Assembly (NCBI GenBank): GCA_050050615.1
Contig: JASFTV010000170.1
Coordinates: 1-7,078 of the forward strand
Origin: JASFTV01 sp050050615
GTDB lineage: Bacteria; Desulfobacterota; DSM-4660; Desulfatiglandales; HGW-15
Reading direction: 5' to 3'
DNA: 7,078 nt
The position numbers and the translations under genes are program-made. Positions 1 through 5,925 of the stretch are shown here, piece by piece (the stretch's first letter is position 1; every line of letters begins with the position of its first letter). The notes under the pieces were generated by a model. That model ran no database searches. It had not been told where the DNA came from and worked only from the letters and a program-made list of their open reading frames with translations.

Positions 1-267
1 AATCGCTTCGCGATTTTATACAACGCGGCTGCGCCGCTCGATACACGAAATTCCCGATGACAAGTCGCTTCGCGATTTTATACAACGCGGCTGCGCCGCT
101 CGATACACGAAATTCCCAATGACAAGTCGCTTCGCGATTTTATACAACGCGGCTGCGCCGCTCGATACACGAAATTCCCAATGACAAGTCGCTTCGCGAT
201 TTTATACAACGCGGCTGCGCCGCTCGATACACGAAATTCCCAATGACAAGTCGCTTCGCGATTTTAT
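1..267. repeat. 62-bp tandem repeat array, four full units plus a partial
   Basis: Units begin with tcgcttcgcg at 3, 65, 127, 189 and 251, an exact 62-bp period. The last unit is cut to 17 bp (251-267), directly before the TAG stop of the minus-strand MBL gene. Units 2-4 are identical. Unit 1 differs by a G at 56 where the others have A. Each unit carries two small palindromes: TCGC-ttc-GCGA and GCGGC-tgc-GCCGC. There are no variable spacers, so this is a simple satellite-like array. Because 62 is not a multiple of 3, any reading frame through it shifts from unit to unit, which argues against coding. On the minus strand it lies in the 3' untranslated region of the MBL mRNA, where the hairpins could affect termination or stability (inference). 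The array may continue left of the window, since bases 1-2 are aa where later units have ag. Confidence 0.95.
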
Positions 268-1113
268 CTAGAGGTTCAACTCGCTCCGCTCTTTGGCTGC
301 TTCGATGATCATACCGGAATCTTTCTTTCCAGCCAGGTCTTCGCACATGACTTTGATGGCGGTTACCTCCGGGTCTTTTCTGGTGGGATCATGGTGAAAA
401 AGAACCAACTTCTCAACGTTCGCCCTGTAGGCAAGCTCGAAGGTAGACTGATAATCAGAATGGCCCCAGTCGCGGCGTTCCTTAATCTCCTGAGGGGTGT
501 ACTGTGCGTCATGGATCAGGATGTCTGCATCCTTGCAAAACGTTGCATAATGTTCCGGGGATATCCCAGTCCATCCGTCTTCTCTTAATTCGTTGTCGGT
601 GATAAAAACGAGTGTCTTGTCTCCTTCCCGAAAGCGAAACCCAAACCCACCCTGAGGATGCTGAAGAGGTATGCCCTCGATCATGGTGCCGTCAATTTCC
701 AGTGTTCCATAACGCACCCTTTCCAGGTAAGTGATCTGGGCCCCGAGCGCATCAAATTTCACAGGGAAAAAGCCATCTCCCATCTTGTTGTCAAAGGTAT
801 GCCTGAGCCCCTTCATGCAGGTGGGATATCCATCAATACGGATCGTGCTTTTCGAGCTGTAGATTGGGGCGAAGAAGGGAAAGCCGAGGACATGATCCCA
901 ATGGATGTGGGTCATAAGGAGGTGAATGTCAACTCGTTCATTTTCCGCGACCAGCTTGTCACCAAGAGACCTGATCCCTGTCCCTGCGTCTATGACCACG
1001 ACCCTGCCGCTTTCGAGGGTGATTTCGAGGCATGTGGTATTTCCGCCGTAAAGGATCGTCTCTTGCCCGGGTACGGGAATAGATCCTCTCGTGCCCCAGA
1101 ACTTTATTCTCAT
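268..1113 (-). CDS. MBL-fold metallo-hydrolase (PhnP / RNase Z-like, GTRGSIP type)
   Basis: A 281-residue protein of the metallo-beta-lactamase superfamily, most like the cytoplasmic PhnP/class II cyclic phosphodiesterase/RNase Z-like group, which hydrolyses phosphodiester bonds using two metal ions. It opens with the family hallmark FWGTRGSIPVPG (residues 5-16). The metal-binding motif THIHWDH is at 68-74 (H69, H71, D73, H74). Further probable ligands are H152 (QHPQGG), D173 (ITDNE) and H240 or H241 (FHHDP). The HDAQYT (201-206) and WGHS (216-219) blocks also fit this subgroup. All expected ligands are present and no signal peptide is seen, so an active cytoplasmic enzyme is likely; its substrate cannot be told. 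The ATG at 1113 is preceded by AGGGAG only 2 nt away, a close but plausible ribosome site. It is divergent from the PHP gene and its stop codon abuts the tandem array. Similar proteins occur near signalling genes, but none is visible here. Confidence 0.93.
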   Translation of the reverse strand: MRIKFWGTRGSIPVPGQETILYGGNTTCLEITLESGRVVVIDAGTGIRSLGDKLVAENERVDIHLLMTHIHWDHVLGFPFFAPIYSSKSTIRIDGYPTCMKGLRHTFDNKMGDGFFPVKFDALGAQITYLERVRYGTLEIDGTMIEGIPLQHPQGGFGFRFREGDKTLVFITDNELREDGWTGISPEHYATFCKDADILIHDAQYTPQEIKERRDWGHSDYQSTFELAYRANVEKLVLFHHDPTRKDPEVTAIKVMCEDLAGKKDSGMIIEAAKERSELNL

Positions 1114-1193
1114 GACTCCCTACCCGCACGTTAAGCTGCGCGAAGCCCACAAACCTCTTTCAAATAGACAGCTCGGAGAGAATGTGCTTAAAT

Positions 1194-1222
1194 TTCCAAT
1201 ATATGGCAATCTACGTTATGAT
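1194..1222 (+). promoter_or_regulatory. Possible promoter for the PHP-domain gene
   Basis: TTCCAA (1194-1199, 3 of 6 to the -35 consensus) is followed after 17 nt by TATGAT (1217-1222, 5 of 6 to the -10). The predicted start near 1229 gives a leader of about 34 nt to the ATG at 1263. The -35 is weak. The site overlaps the minus-strand promoter, so the two transcription units may compete or share a regulator (inference). Confidence 0.4.
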
Positions 1223-1236
1223 CCTTTGCGTGTCAA
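1208..1236 (-). promoter_or_regulatory. Predicted sigma-70 promoter for the MBL gene
   Basis: Read on the minus strand, TTGACA (complement of 1231-1236) is followed after 17 nt by TAGATT (complement of 1208-1213). The -35 is a perfect consensus and the -10 matches 4 of 6. Transcription would start near 1201 and give a leader of roughly 90 nt before the ATG at 1113. The site overlaps the plus-strand promoter candidate for the PHP gene. Confidence 0.6.
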
Positions 1237-1262
1237 TTCAAAAAAAGATTAGTGAAAATAAT

Positions 1263-2744
1263 ATGTTAAGCCACAGCTCGTTGCCTGCGCCCAAAAAGAC
1301 CTTTCTTCTCCTTTCAATTCTAGTCTTCCTATTTCCGGCGATCCTGCCGGGTAAGGCCCGTCCTCAGCAAACGGGGCCTTACCGGGCTGTGCCGGGACTC
1401 ATTGACATCCGAACGTCGCACAGCGATGGCACGCACACCATGGAAGAGATCGTAGAAATAGCCCGTTTGAGAGGCTTCAGGATCCTTTTCATAAATGATC
1501 ATGATCGGATTGCGCTCTCCTATGGCGTCCCTCCTTTTAGGAGGCTCGTGAGATATAAGAAGGAATTCCCATCCATTATGACTCACGGGCCCGAAACGTA
1601 CCTCAATGAAATCAAAAGGCTCTCGAAAGAGTATCCCGATATGATCATCATCCCCGGCTGCATCACTTCCCCTTATTATTATTGGACTGGATCATGGTTT
1701 AACGGGAATTTGACGGTTCACGACTATGACCGAAGAATCCTTATCATTAATTTCACGAGACCGGAGGATTACAGCCTAACCCCGAATTTGGGTAACAATC
1801 TCTCCCTAAGATATACGACCAAGTTGCTTCCCGGGTTGGTCATATTCATCATCCCCTTTATCATAGGCATCATCCTTCTGAGATGGAGAGGCTTTTCCCG
1901 TCTCATGGGCCTATTTCTTGTTGCTTTTTCAGCACTGGCCATGATCGATTACAATCCTTTCAGGAGCTCTCCTTTTAGCCCCTATTCAAAGGAACAGGGC
2001 ATTGCGCCTTATCAAGAGGTGATCGATTATGTCAACGAGCGGGGAGCTTTCTCTTTCTGGAATTACCCGGAACAGAGATCCGGCGTCAGGACACACGGCC
2101 CCATCCGTGTCGACACGCCACCCTATCCGGAAGTCCTTCGCCTGTCCAAGAATTGTACCGGCTTTTCTGCCATATATGGGGACAACATCACCGTGACAAA
2201 TCCAGGGCGGGAATGGGACAGGGTCTTGAACGAATATTGTCGGGGGCAGAGGGAAAGACCGCCGTGGGGAATCTCTACGGCCGATTTTCATGAGGACGGC
2301 CGGCTCGGTTTGAAACTGGGAGCCTTCCCCACGACCTTTCTCATAAAGGATTTTTCAAAAAAAGGCGTACTCGAAGCCTTGGAAAAAGGACGCATGTACT
2401 GTTCCAGGGGTGATGCCCGCGTATGGCCGAAACTAAATGACTTCCGTGTTTCTGGAGACGGGGCTAAAGTCGCCTTCCTGGGAGAGACATTGACCTCCAC
2501 CCAGTTTCCGATAATCAGGTTCAGGGTTTCATTTGATCCTGAAAAACCCACCCCTATGACCATTCTTCTCATAAGAGGGGGTACCCTCATAAAGACCTTC
2601 CGTGGTGTAACCCCAATCGACGTTGAGTACGTGGACAGAGAAGCACCACCTGGTGAGACCACCTACTATCGTATTATGGATACCAGAAAGCATTTAACGT
2701 CCAATCCCATCTTTGTGACATATCGACCTTCCTATCCCAAGTAA
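1263..2744 (+). CDS. Membrane-associated PHP-domain protein (CehA/McbA-like), degenerate metal site
   Basis: A 493-residue protein from ATG 1263. An in-frame ATG at 1182 would add 27 residues, but that AT-rich stretch holds promoter-like sequences, so I prefer 1263 although neither start has a strong ribosome site. Residues 13-30 form a signal peptide or anchor after KK. The PHP region starts at GLIDIRTSHSDGTHTMEEIV (45-64), with INDHD at 77-81. Two hydrophobic segments (about 188-206 and 214-228) are joined by the basic loop RWRGFSR, which should face the cytoplasm and leave both halves of the domain outside. The region resumes with GIAPYQEVIDYV and SFWNYPE (264-270), then STADFHEDGRLG (338-349). 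The C-terminal part (about 390-493) looks like the beta domain of CehA/McbA-type metallo-hydrolases and ends in the typical SNPIFV. PHP enzymes usually have HxH where this has DIR, and HP where this has YP, so catalysis is uncertain. Substrate unknown. Confidence 0.85.
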   Translation: MLSHSSLPAPKKTFLLLSILVFLFPAILPGKARPQQTGPYRAVPGLIDIRTSHSDGTHTMEEIVEIARLRGFRILFINDHDRIALSYGVPPFRRLVRYKKEFPSIMTHGPETYLNEIKRLSKEYPDMIIIPGCITSPYYYWTGSWFNGNLTVHDYDRRILIINFTRPEDYSLTPNLGNNLSLRYTTKLLPGLVIFIIPFIIGIILLRWRGFSRLMGLFLVAFSALAMIDYNPFRSSPFSPYSKEQGIAPYQEVIDYVNERGAFSFWNYPEQRSGVRTHGPIRVDTPPYPEVLRLSKNCTGFSAIYGDNITVTNPGREWDRVLNEYCRGQRERPPWGISTADFHEDGRLGLKLGAFPTTFLIKDFSKKGVLEALEKGRMYCSRGDARVWPKLNDFRVSGDGAKVAFLGETLTSTQFPIIRFRVSFDPEKPTPMTILLIRGGTLIKTFRGVTPIDVEYVDREAPPGETTYYRIMDTRKHLTSNPIFVTYRPSYPK

Positions 2745-2847
2745 GCCCGTACTCGTTCTCCTCACCACCCGTCCTGCCGGAGGCGGAACTGGAGATACAG
2801 AGATGTTAAGCGATCTTTTGGTCTTCTACAAAAACCGCGGCAGAGAG

Positions 2848-2867
2848 CCCCGTCCGGAAGGGCGGGG
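2848..2867. repeat. Stable 8-bp hairpin with a GGAA loop
   Basis: CCCCGTCC (2848-2855) pairs with GGGCGGGG (2860-2867) through seven Watson-Crick pairs and one G-T pair, closing a GGAA loop that fits the GNRA tetraloop pattern on the plus strand. No run of T follows, so it is not a standard terminator. It could be a small interspersed palindrome or a processing/stability element. Confidence 0.5.
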
Positions 2868-2956
2868 GTGAATGGGCGTCAGGAATACTGCATAACCTGC
2901 TGATTCCAGGCTTGATACCCAAATTAGACGGTGGATTTGGGGTAAACCCGGCCTAC

Positions 2957-2986
2957 TTGACATCACCGCTAAACTAAAAGGATAAT
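2957..2986 (+). promoter_or_regulatory. Strong sigma-70-type promoter for asnB
   Basis: A perfect TTGACA (2957-2962) is followed after 18 nt by GATAAT (2981-2986, 5 of 6 to TATAAT). Transcription would start near 2993, about 60 nt before the asnB ATG at 3053. This suggests asnB has its own housekeeping promoter and does not depend on read-through from the PHP gene. Confidence 0.65.
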
Positions 2987-3052
2987 AAAAAGGCCTGTTT
3001 GCTTTCCAATGCTTTTGAGCAGGTGATATAAAAAGATCTGGCGGTCAAACGC

Positions 3053-4966
3053 ATGTGCGGAATCTGTGGAAAACTTGACCTTTGCGGGCAGGGCATAAGT
3101 GAAGATCTTCTGAAACAGATGTGCCGATCCTTTGCGTATCGGGGGCCGAACGACGAGGGGTTCTTTGTTTCTCCGCCCGTCGGGCTGGGACATCGCAGGT
3201 TGAGTATCATCGATCTTTCCTCTGCAGCCCACCAACCCTTGAGCAACGAGGACGGCAGCATCTGGATGATATTCAACGGAGAGATTTACGATTTCGACAA
3301 ACTCGTCGCGCACCTCCGAGCAAAAGGACACAACTTCAAAAGCCGCAGCGACTGCGAGCCTGTCATCCACCTCTATGAAGAAGAGGGCATCGCCTGTCTA
3401 AAGCATTTGAATGGGATGTTTGCCTTCGCCCTCTGGGATGCCCGGAACCAGAGATTATGGCTTGCAAGGGACCGTCTGGGCATAAAGCCCCTCAATTACT
3501 ACTGGGACGGCCAGCGGTTTGTCTTCGCATCAGAAATCAAGGCTATTCTATGTGACACCCAAGTTCCCAGAGAAATCGATCCCGAGGCTCTTGATCTCTA
3601 CCTCACCCTCAACTATATCCCTGCACCCTGGACCATCTTCAAAAACATAAAGAAATTGCTGCCCGGGCATTTCCTCATCCTTGAGAAGGGGAAGATCTCC
3701 ATCGAGAAGTACTGGGATATCGCTGAAGGGCAAAACCTCTCCGAAGGGCTCACCGGTCATGACATTCAGGACATAGAAACCCATAAGGAACATCTCCGGA
3801 GCCTTCTTGAGGAATCCGTCAAGCGCCGACTGATATCTGACGTGCCCCTGGGCGCCTTTCTCAGTGGTGGCATTGACTCAAGCATTATAGTCGCCCTTAT
3901 GGCCAGAAACTCTACTCAGCCGGTTAAGACCTTCGCCATTGGTTACAGAGATCTTCCCTCTTTTGACGAAACAAGCTACGCCCGGGAGGTGGCAAAACAT
4001 AACCAGACCGATCACCATGAGTTCAGGCTGGGATACAAGGATATCCTTGAGGCCTTCCCCAAGGTTCTCGAGAACACGGATGAACCCTTCGCCGATTCCT
4101 CTGCCGTGCCCACCTATATTGTCTCCAGAGAGACCAGAAACCATGTCACGGTAGCGCTTTCAGGAGACGGCGGCGATGAGCTCTTTGCGGGCTACAGAAT
4201 GTACTTGGGAGAATACTGGTCTCGTTACTATGCCAGGATTCCGGGTTTCCTACGAGAAGGTCTCATAGCGCCATTGGTGCATGCCCTGCCGGATGCCAGA
4301 GACAAACCAGGTCTTGAGATGATAAGAAGGTTCAAGAAATTTCTAAGGGGGATGAGCTTTTCATTCACCGATCGGTTTTGTGGCTGGCGGGAAATCTTTC
4401 CCTTTCCCATGCGGCAGAACCTTTTGAAAAAACGGCCGGATGACAACGTCCACCTTAAGCTTGTTCGCAACGGGGTAGGAGAACACCAAGACGCTTTCGG
4501 TGGAGACACCGTCAATCTGATGCTCTACCTCGATGTCAAGGGTCTGCTTCCAGGGGATATGCTGACCAAGGTCGACCGAATGAGTATGGTCAACTCCTTG
4601 GAGGTGCGTGTCCCTTTCCTGGATCACACCGTTGTGGAATATGTCTTCAAGCTCAGCGGAAATACGAAACTAAAGGCAAGAGGGGGAAAGTATATCCTTC
4701 TGGAAACCTTCAAGGAACTCCTTCCTTCCGCCCTTCATAGAAGGCCCAAATGGGGCTTCGAGATGCCTATCGGCGCATGGTTGAGGAAGGAATTGAGGTT
4801 TCTTATCGATGAGTATTTACGCGAGGATCTTATCCAAAAACAAGATTTTTTCAATTACGGCGTCATCAAAGGATTGATAACCGACCACATGAACGGCCGG
4901 CAGGATACCTCCTGGCAACTTTGGAATCTGATCGTATTCCAACACTGGTTCAACACATATTTTTGA
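3053..4966 (+). CDS. asnB: Asparagine synthetase, glutamine-hydrolysing (AsnB)
   Basis: A full-length 637-residue class II amidotransferase. It hydrolyses glutamine and transfers the ammonia through a tunnel to an aspartyl-AMP intermediate, giving asparagine, AMP and PPi. The N-terminal glutaminase domain begins MCGICG, with the catalytic Cys2 exposed after Met removal, and keeps the substrate-binding blocks HRRLSIID (47-54), FNGEIYD (74-80) and SRSDCE (97-102). The synthetase domain has the ATP pyrophosphatase P-loop SGGIDSS (271-277), DEPFADSSAVP (343-353) and SGDGGDELFAGY (370-381), then KVDRMSM, LEVRVPFLDH and RPKWGFEMPIGAWLR towards the C-terminus. No key residue is missing. The start is fixed by the need for Cys2, though the ribosome site is weak (GGCGG 8 nt upstream). 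A strong promoter lies upstream. AsnB-like enzymes of this length are also common in surface-polysaccharide clusters, where the acceptor may be a sugar acid; no glycan genes are visible here, so the classical role is the default. Confidence 0.95.
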   Translation: MCGICGKLDLCGQGISEDLLKQMCRSFAYRGPNDEGFFVSPPVGLGHRRLSIIDLSSAAHQPLSNEDGSIWMIFNGEIYDFDKLVAHLRAKGHNFKSRSDCEPVIHLYEEEGIACLKHLNGMFAFALWDARNQRLWLARDRLGIKPLNYYWDGQRFVFASEIKAILCDTQVPREIDPEALDLYLTLNYIPAPWTIFKNIKKLLPGHFLILEKGKISIEKYWDIAEGQNLSEGLTGHDIQDIETHKEHLRSLLEESVKRRLISDVPLGAFLSGGIDSSIIVALMARNSTQPVKTFAIGYRDLPSFDETSYAREVAKHNQTDHHEFRLGYKDILEAFPKVLENTDEPFADSSAVPTYIVSRETRNHVTVALSGDGGDELFAGYRMYLGEYWSRYYARIPGFLREGLIAPLVHALPDARDKPGLEMIRRFKKFLRGMSFSFTDRFCGWREIFPFPMRQNLLKKRPDDNVHLKLVRNGVGEHQDAFGGDTVNLMLYLDVKGLLPGDMLTKVDRMSMVNSLEVRVPFLDHTVVEYVFKLSGNTKLKARGGKYILLETFKELLPSALHRRPKWGFEMPIGAWLRKELRFLIDEYLREDLIQKQDFFNYGVIKGLITDHMNGRQDTSWQLWNLIVFQHWFNTYF

Positions 4967-4992
4967 TCATTCTCGTCCAAAAACGAATCAGT

Positions 4993-5229
4993 GCTTCGTG
5001 CGAGTCATGGGGGGTCTCTCTTTTCAAAAACGAAAAGTCGCTGCCCGGTGACCAGCGTAAGGCCACGGGTGAGGCGGGCGGAGAGCCTCCCGGGAATCGC
5101 CATGGAAGTAGCTCCGTGGAATTGGCTGCGAAGGTGCTCCGCCCGCCTTTGCTACCCCTTTTTGCATAACTGTTCCTCGATGCCCTTCGTTTTGAAAAGA
5201 GAGACCCCCCATGCCTCGCGGCTCGATGC
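4993..5229. repeat. 237-bp inverted-repeat element (MITE-like or structured RNA)
   Basis: The left arm 5006-5029 and the right arm 5190-5213 are perfect 24-bp inverted repeats; each includes CATGGGGGG then TCTCTC then TTTTCAAAA in its own reading direction. Pairing continues inwards (CGAA, with a 1-nt offset) and outwards (GCGAG, then GCTTCG at 4993-4998 against CGATGC at 5224-5229, with one mismatch and an indel), giving arms of about 35 nt. Inside is a perfect 12-bp inverted pair, AGGCGGGCGGAG (5072-5083) and CTCCGCCCGCCT (5137-5148), and within that AGCC/GGCT and CCATGG/CCGTGG. The nested pairs are compatible with one long branched stem. I see no target-site duplication and no transposase. 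A non-autonomous mobile element is the best guess; a structured RNA is the alternative. Confidence 0.75.
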
Positions 5230-5354
5230 TCATGGAAACCTGAATTTTGGGCACTAGGGGGCATCTTGTAAATACAGGCACTTAGCTCGCTTAGAAGCAT
5301 GTTTTCGATTTATTTTGGACAGCACTAATTTTTGATGATGGAATTCGGAATGCC

Positions 5355-5398
5355 GGCAGGCCCAGCCTGCGACGAGCTCCGCCGAGTCGTGGCCTGCC
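5355..5398. repeat. Nested palindromic hairpin
   Basis: GGCAGGCC (5355-5362) pairs perfectly with GGCCTGCC (5391-5398). Inside it ACGA (5372-5375) pairs with TCGT (5387-5390), and CTC with GAG around a CGCC loop, with one bulged G. The 9-nt internal segment 5363-5371 stays unpaired on one side. No T-run follows, so it looks like an interspersed palindrome (REP-like) and not a terminator. It lies 76 bp upstream of the zinc-finger start and may sit in that gene's leader. Confidence 0.6.
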
Positions 5399-5465
5399 CT
5401 CTATGAAATGCTGTTTTTCCATCCTCACACACGTAGACTCGGCCACCGCGCCGACCGGCTATGAA

Positions 5466-5470
5466 GGGAG
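5466..5470 (+). promoter_or_regulatory. Ribosome binding site that fixes the zinc-finger gene start
   Basis: GGGAG lies 4 nt before the ATG at 5475, within the purine-rich stretch AAGGGAGAGAA. The in-frame ATG at 5403 has no such site and would add 24 residues of unstructured look, so 5475 is preferred. Confidence 0.75.
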
Positions 5471-5474
5471 AGAA

Positions 5475-5834
5475 ATGAACTGTGACAAATGTGGCGATGC
5501 CATCGAAAAGGGAGAGGAGAGGGATTTTCATGGTCAGGCCTTATGCGAGGACTGCTACATGGATGCCCTATCACCGGCACGTACCTGCGATCCCTGGGCC
5601 GTGCACAGCGCAAAGTCGCTCATCAAGGAGCAAGATGGAGCGCTTGAACTGAACACGATTCAGTCCAACATACTCGACATTCTGAAGGAAACCGGAGGCG
5701 TTGAGCCCAAGATCCTCGCTGAGAGACTCCAGTTAAGGCCCTCTGATCTGGAAAGGGAGATTGCAGCGCTACGTCATATGGAGAAAGTTAGAGGGGAACT
5801 GAGGGACGGGAAAAGGATTGTCCGGCTGTGGTAG
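5475..5834 (+). CDS. Small zinc-finger / winged-helix protein
   Basis: A 119-residue, probably cytoplasmic protein with two parts. Residues 3-27 form a LIM-like treble-clef zinc knuckle: CDKC (C3, C6) and CEDC (C24, C27), with H19 as a possible alternative ligand; the GDAIEKGEERDFHGQALCEDC wording is typical of LIM-type fingers, in which the second pair follows a 'G..LC..C' turn. A linker with one more Cys (C38) leads to residues 60-119, which read as a winged helix: helix 62-73, helix 78-86 (PKILAERLQL), probable recognition helix 89-102 and a basic wing to the C-terminal RLW. This suggests a zinc-dependent DNA-binding regulator or an adaptor protein; the target is unknown. The start follows a good GGGAG site. 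The aminopeptidase gene begins 91 bp downstream on the same strand and may be co-transcribed. Confidence 0.85.
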   Translation: MNCDKCGDAIEKGEERDFHGQALCEDCYMDALSPARTCDPWAVHSAKSLIKEQDGALELNTIQSNILDILKETGGVEPKILAERLQLRPSDLEREIAALRHMEKVRGELRDGKRIVRLW

Positions 5835-5840
5835 GCACAA

Positions 5841-5862
5841 CCTCCAGGCCCCGCGGAGGCGG
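5841..5862. repeat. Short GC-rich palindrome between two genes
   Basis: CCTCC (5841-5845) can pair with GGAGG (5855-5859), or alternatively CCGC (5851-5854) with GCGG (5859-5862). Only CTTTAA follows, so a terminator call is weak. If it did terminate, the zinc-finger and aminopeptidase genes would be separate transcripts. Confidence 0.3.
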
Positions 5863-5913
5863 CTTTAATGCACGCCCTGGGTGCTCAAAGATTGCAAATC
5901 CTTCTGTAGTATT

Positions 5914-5917
5914 GGAG
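5914..5917 (+). promoter_or_regulatory. Ribosome binding site of the aminopeptidase gene
   Basis: GGAG lies 8 nt before the ATG at 5926. Later in-frame ATGs at 5932, 5944 and 5953 have no equal site, although 5953 would give the neatest lipoprotein leader (MKRSTC...). Confidence 0.55.
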
Positions 5918-5925
5918 CGGTGGCG

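Larger units (their letters stand above)
2745..3052. other. Intergenic region between the PHP gene and asnB
   Basis: A 308-bp gap with no convincing gene. It contains a small GC-rich hairpin around 2774-2786 (CTGCC-gga-GGCGG, one G-T pair), a stronger hairpin at 2848-2867, and the asnB promoter candidate at 2957-2986. No T-tract follows either hairpin on the plus strand, so I do not call a terminator for the PHP gene. The leader before asnB (about 2993-3052) is AT-rich with only a weak ribosome site, GGCGG at 3040-3044. Confidence 0.6.
4967..5474. other. Long intergenic region with inverted-repeat elements
   Basis: 508 bp between asnB and the zinc-finger gene. Bases 4993-5229 form a large inverted-repeat element and 5355-5398 a second nested hairpin, both listed separately. 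Bases 5230-5354 show no gene, RNA or clear promoter. Open frames on both strands cross the 237-bp element, but they resemble no family I know and mirror each other across the inverted repeat, so I do not call them genes. No clear rho-independent terminator is seen after asnB. Confidence 0.6.

Noticed and set aside
1..267. CRISPR array
   Set aside because: The whole 62-bp period is conserved, with no unique spacers between repeats, and no cas genes are visible.
140..346. A 68-codon minus-strand open frame starting in the MBL 3' end and running into the array
   Set aside because: It overlaps the MBL gene in another frame and depends on the repeat, whose 62-bp period shifts the frame in each unit.
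658..1134. A 158-codon plus-strand open frame
   Set aside because: It is entirely antisense to the MBL gene, whose motifs are clear, and it shows no domain of its own.
1182..1262. N-terminal extension of the PHP protein from ATG 1182
   Set aside because: The stretch is AT-rich, contains promoter-like elements for both strands, and comes before a complete signal peptide that begins at 1263. It is kept only as an alternative start.
4993..5229. Retron msr-msd RNA
   Set aside because: Retron RNAs also have paired ends, but no reverse transcriptase gene lies anywhere in the window.
4950..5300. A 116-codon minus-strand open frame across the inverted-repeat element
   Set aside because: Its open length comes from a GC-rich palindromic element, the opposite strand is also open, and no domain or good ribosome site supports it.
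5403..5474. Upstream start for the zinc-finger protein at ATG 5403
   Set aside because: It has no ribosome site and adds low-complexity residues, while ATG 5475 follows GGGAG at good spacing and begins directly at the zinc motif.
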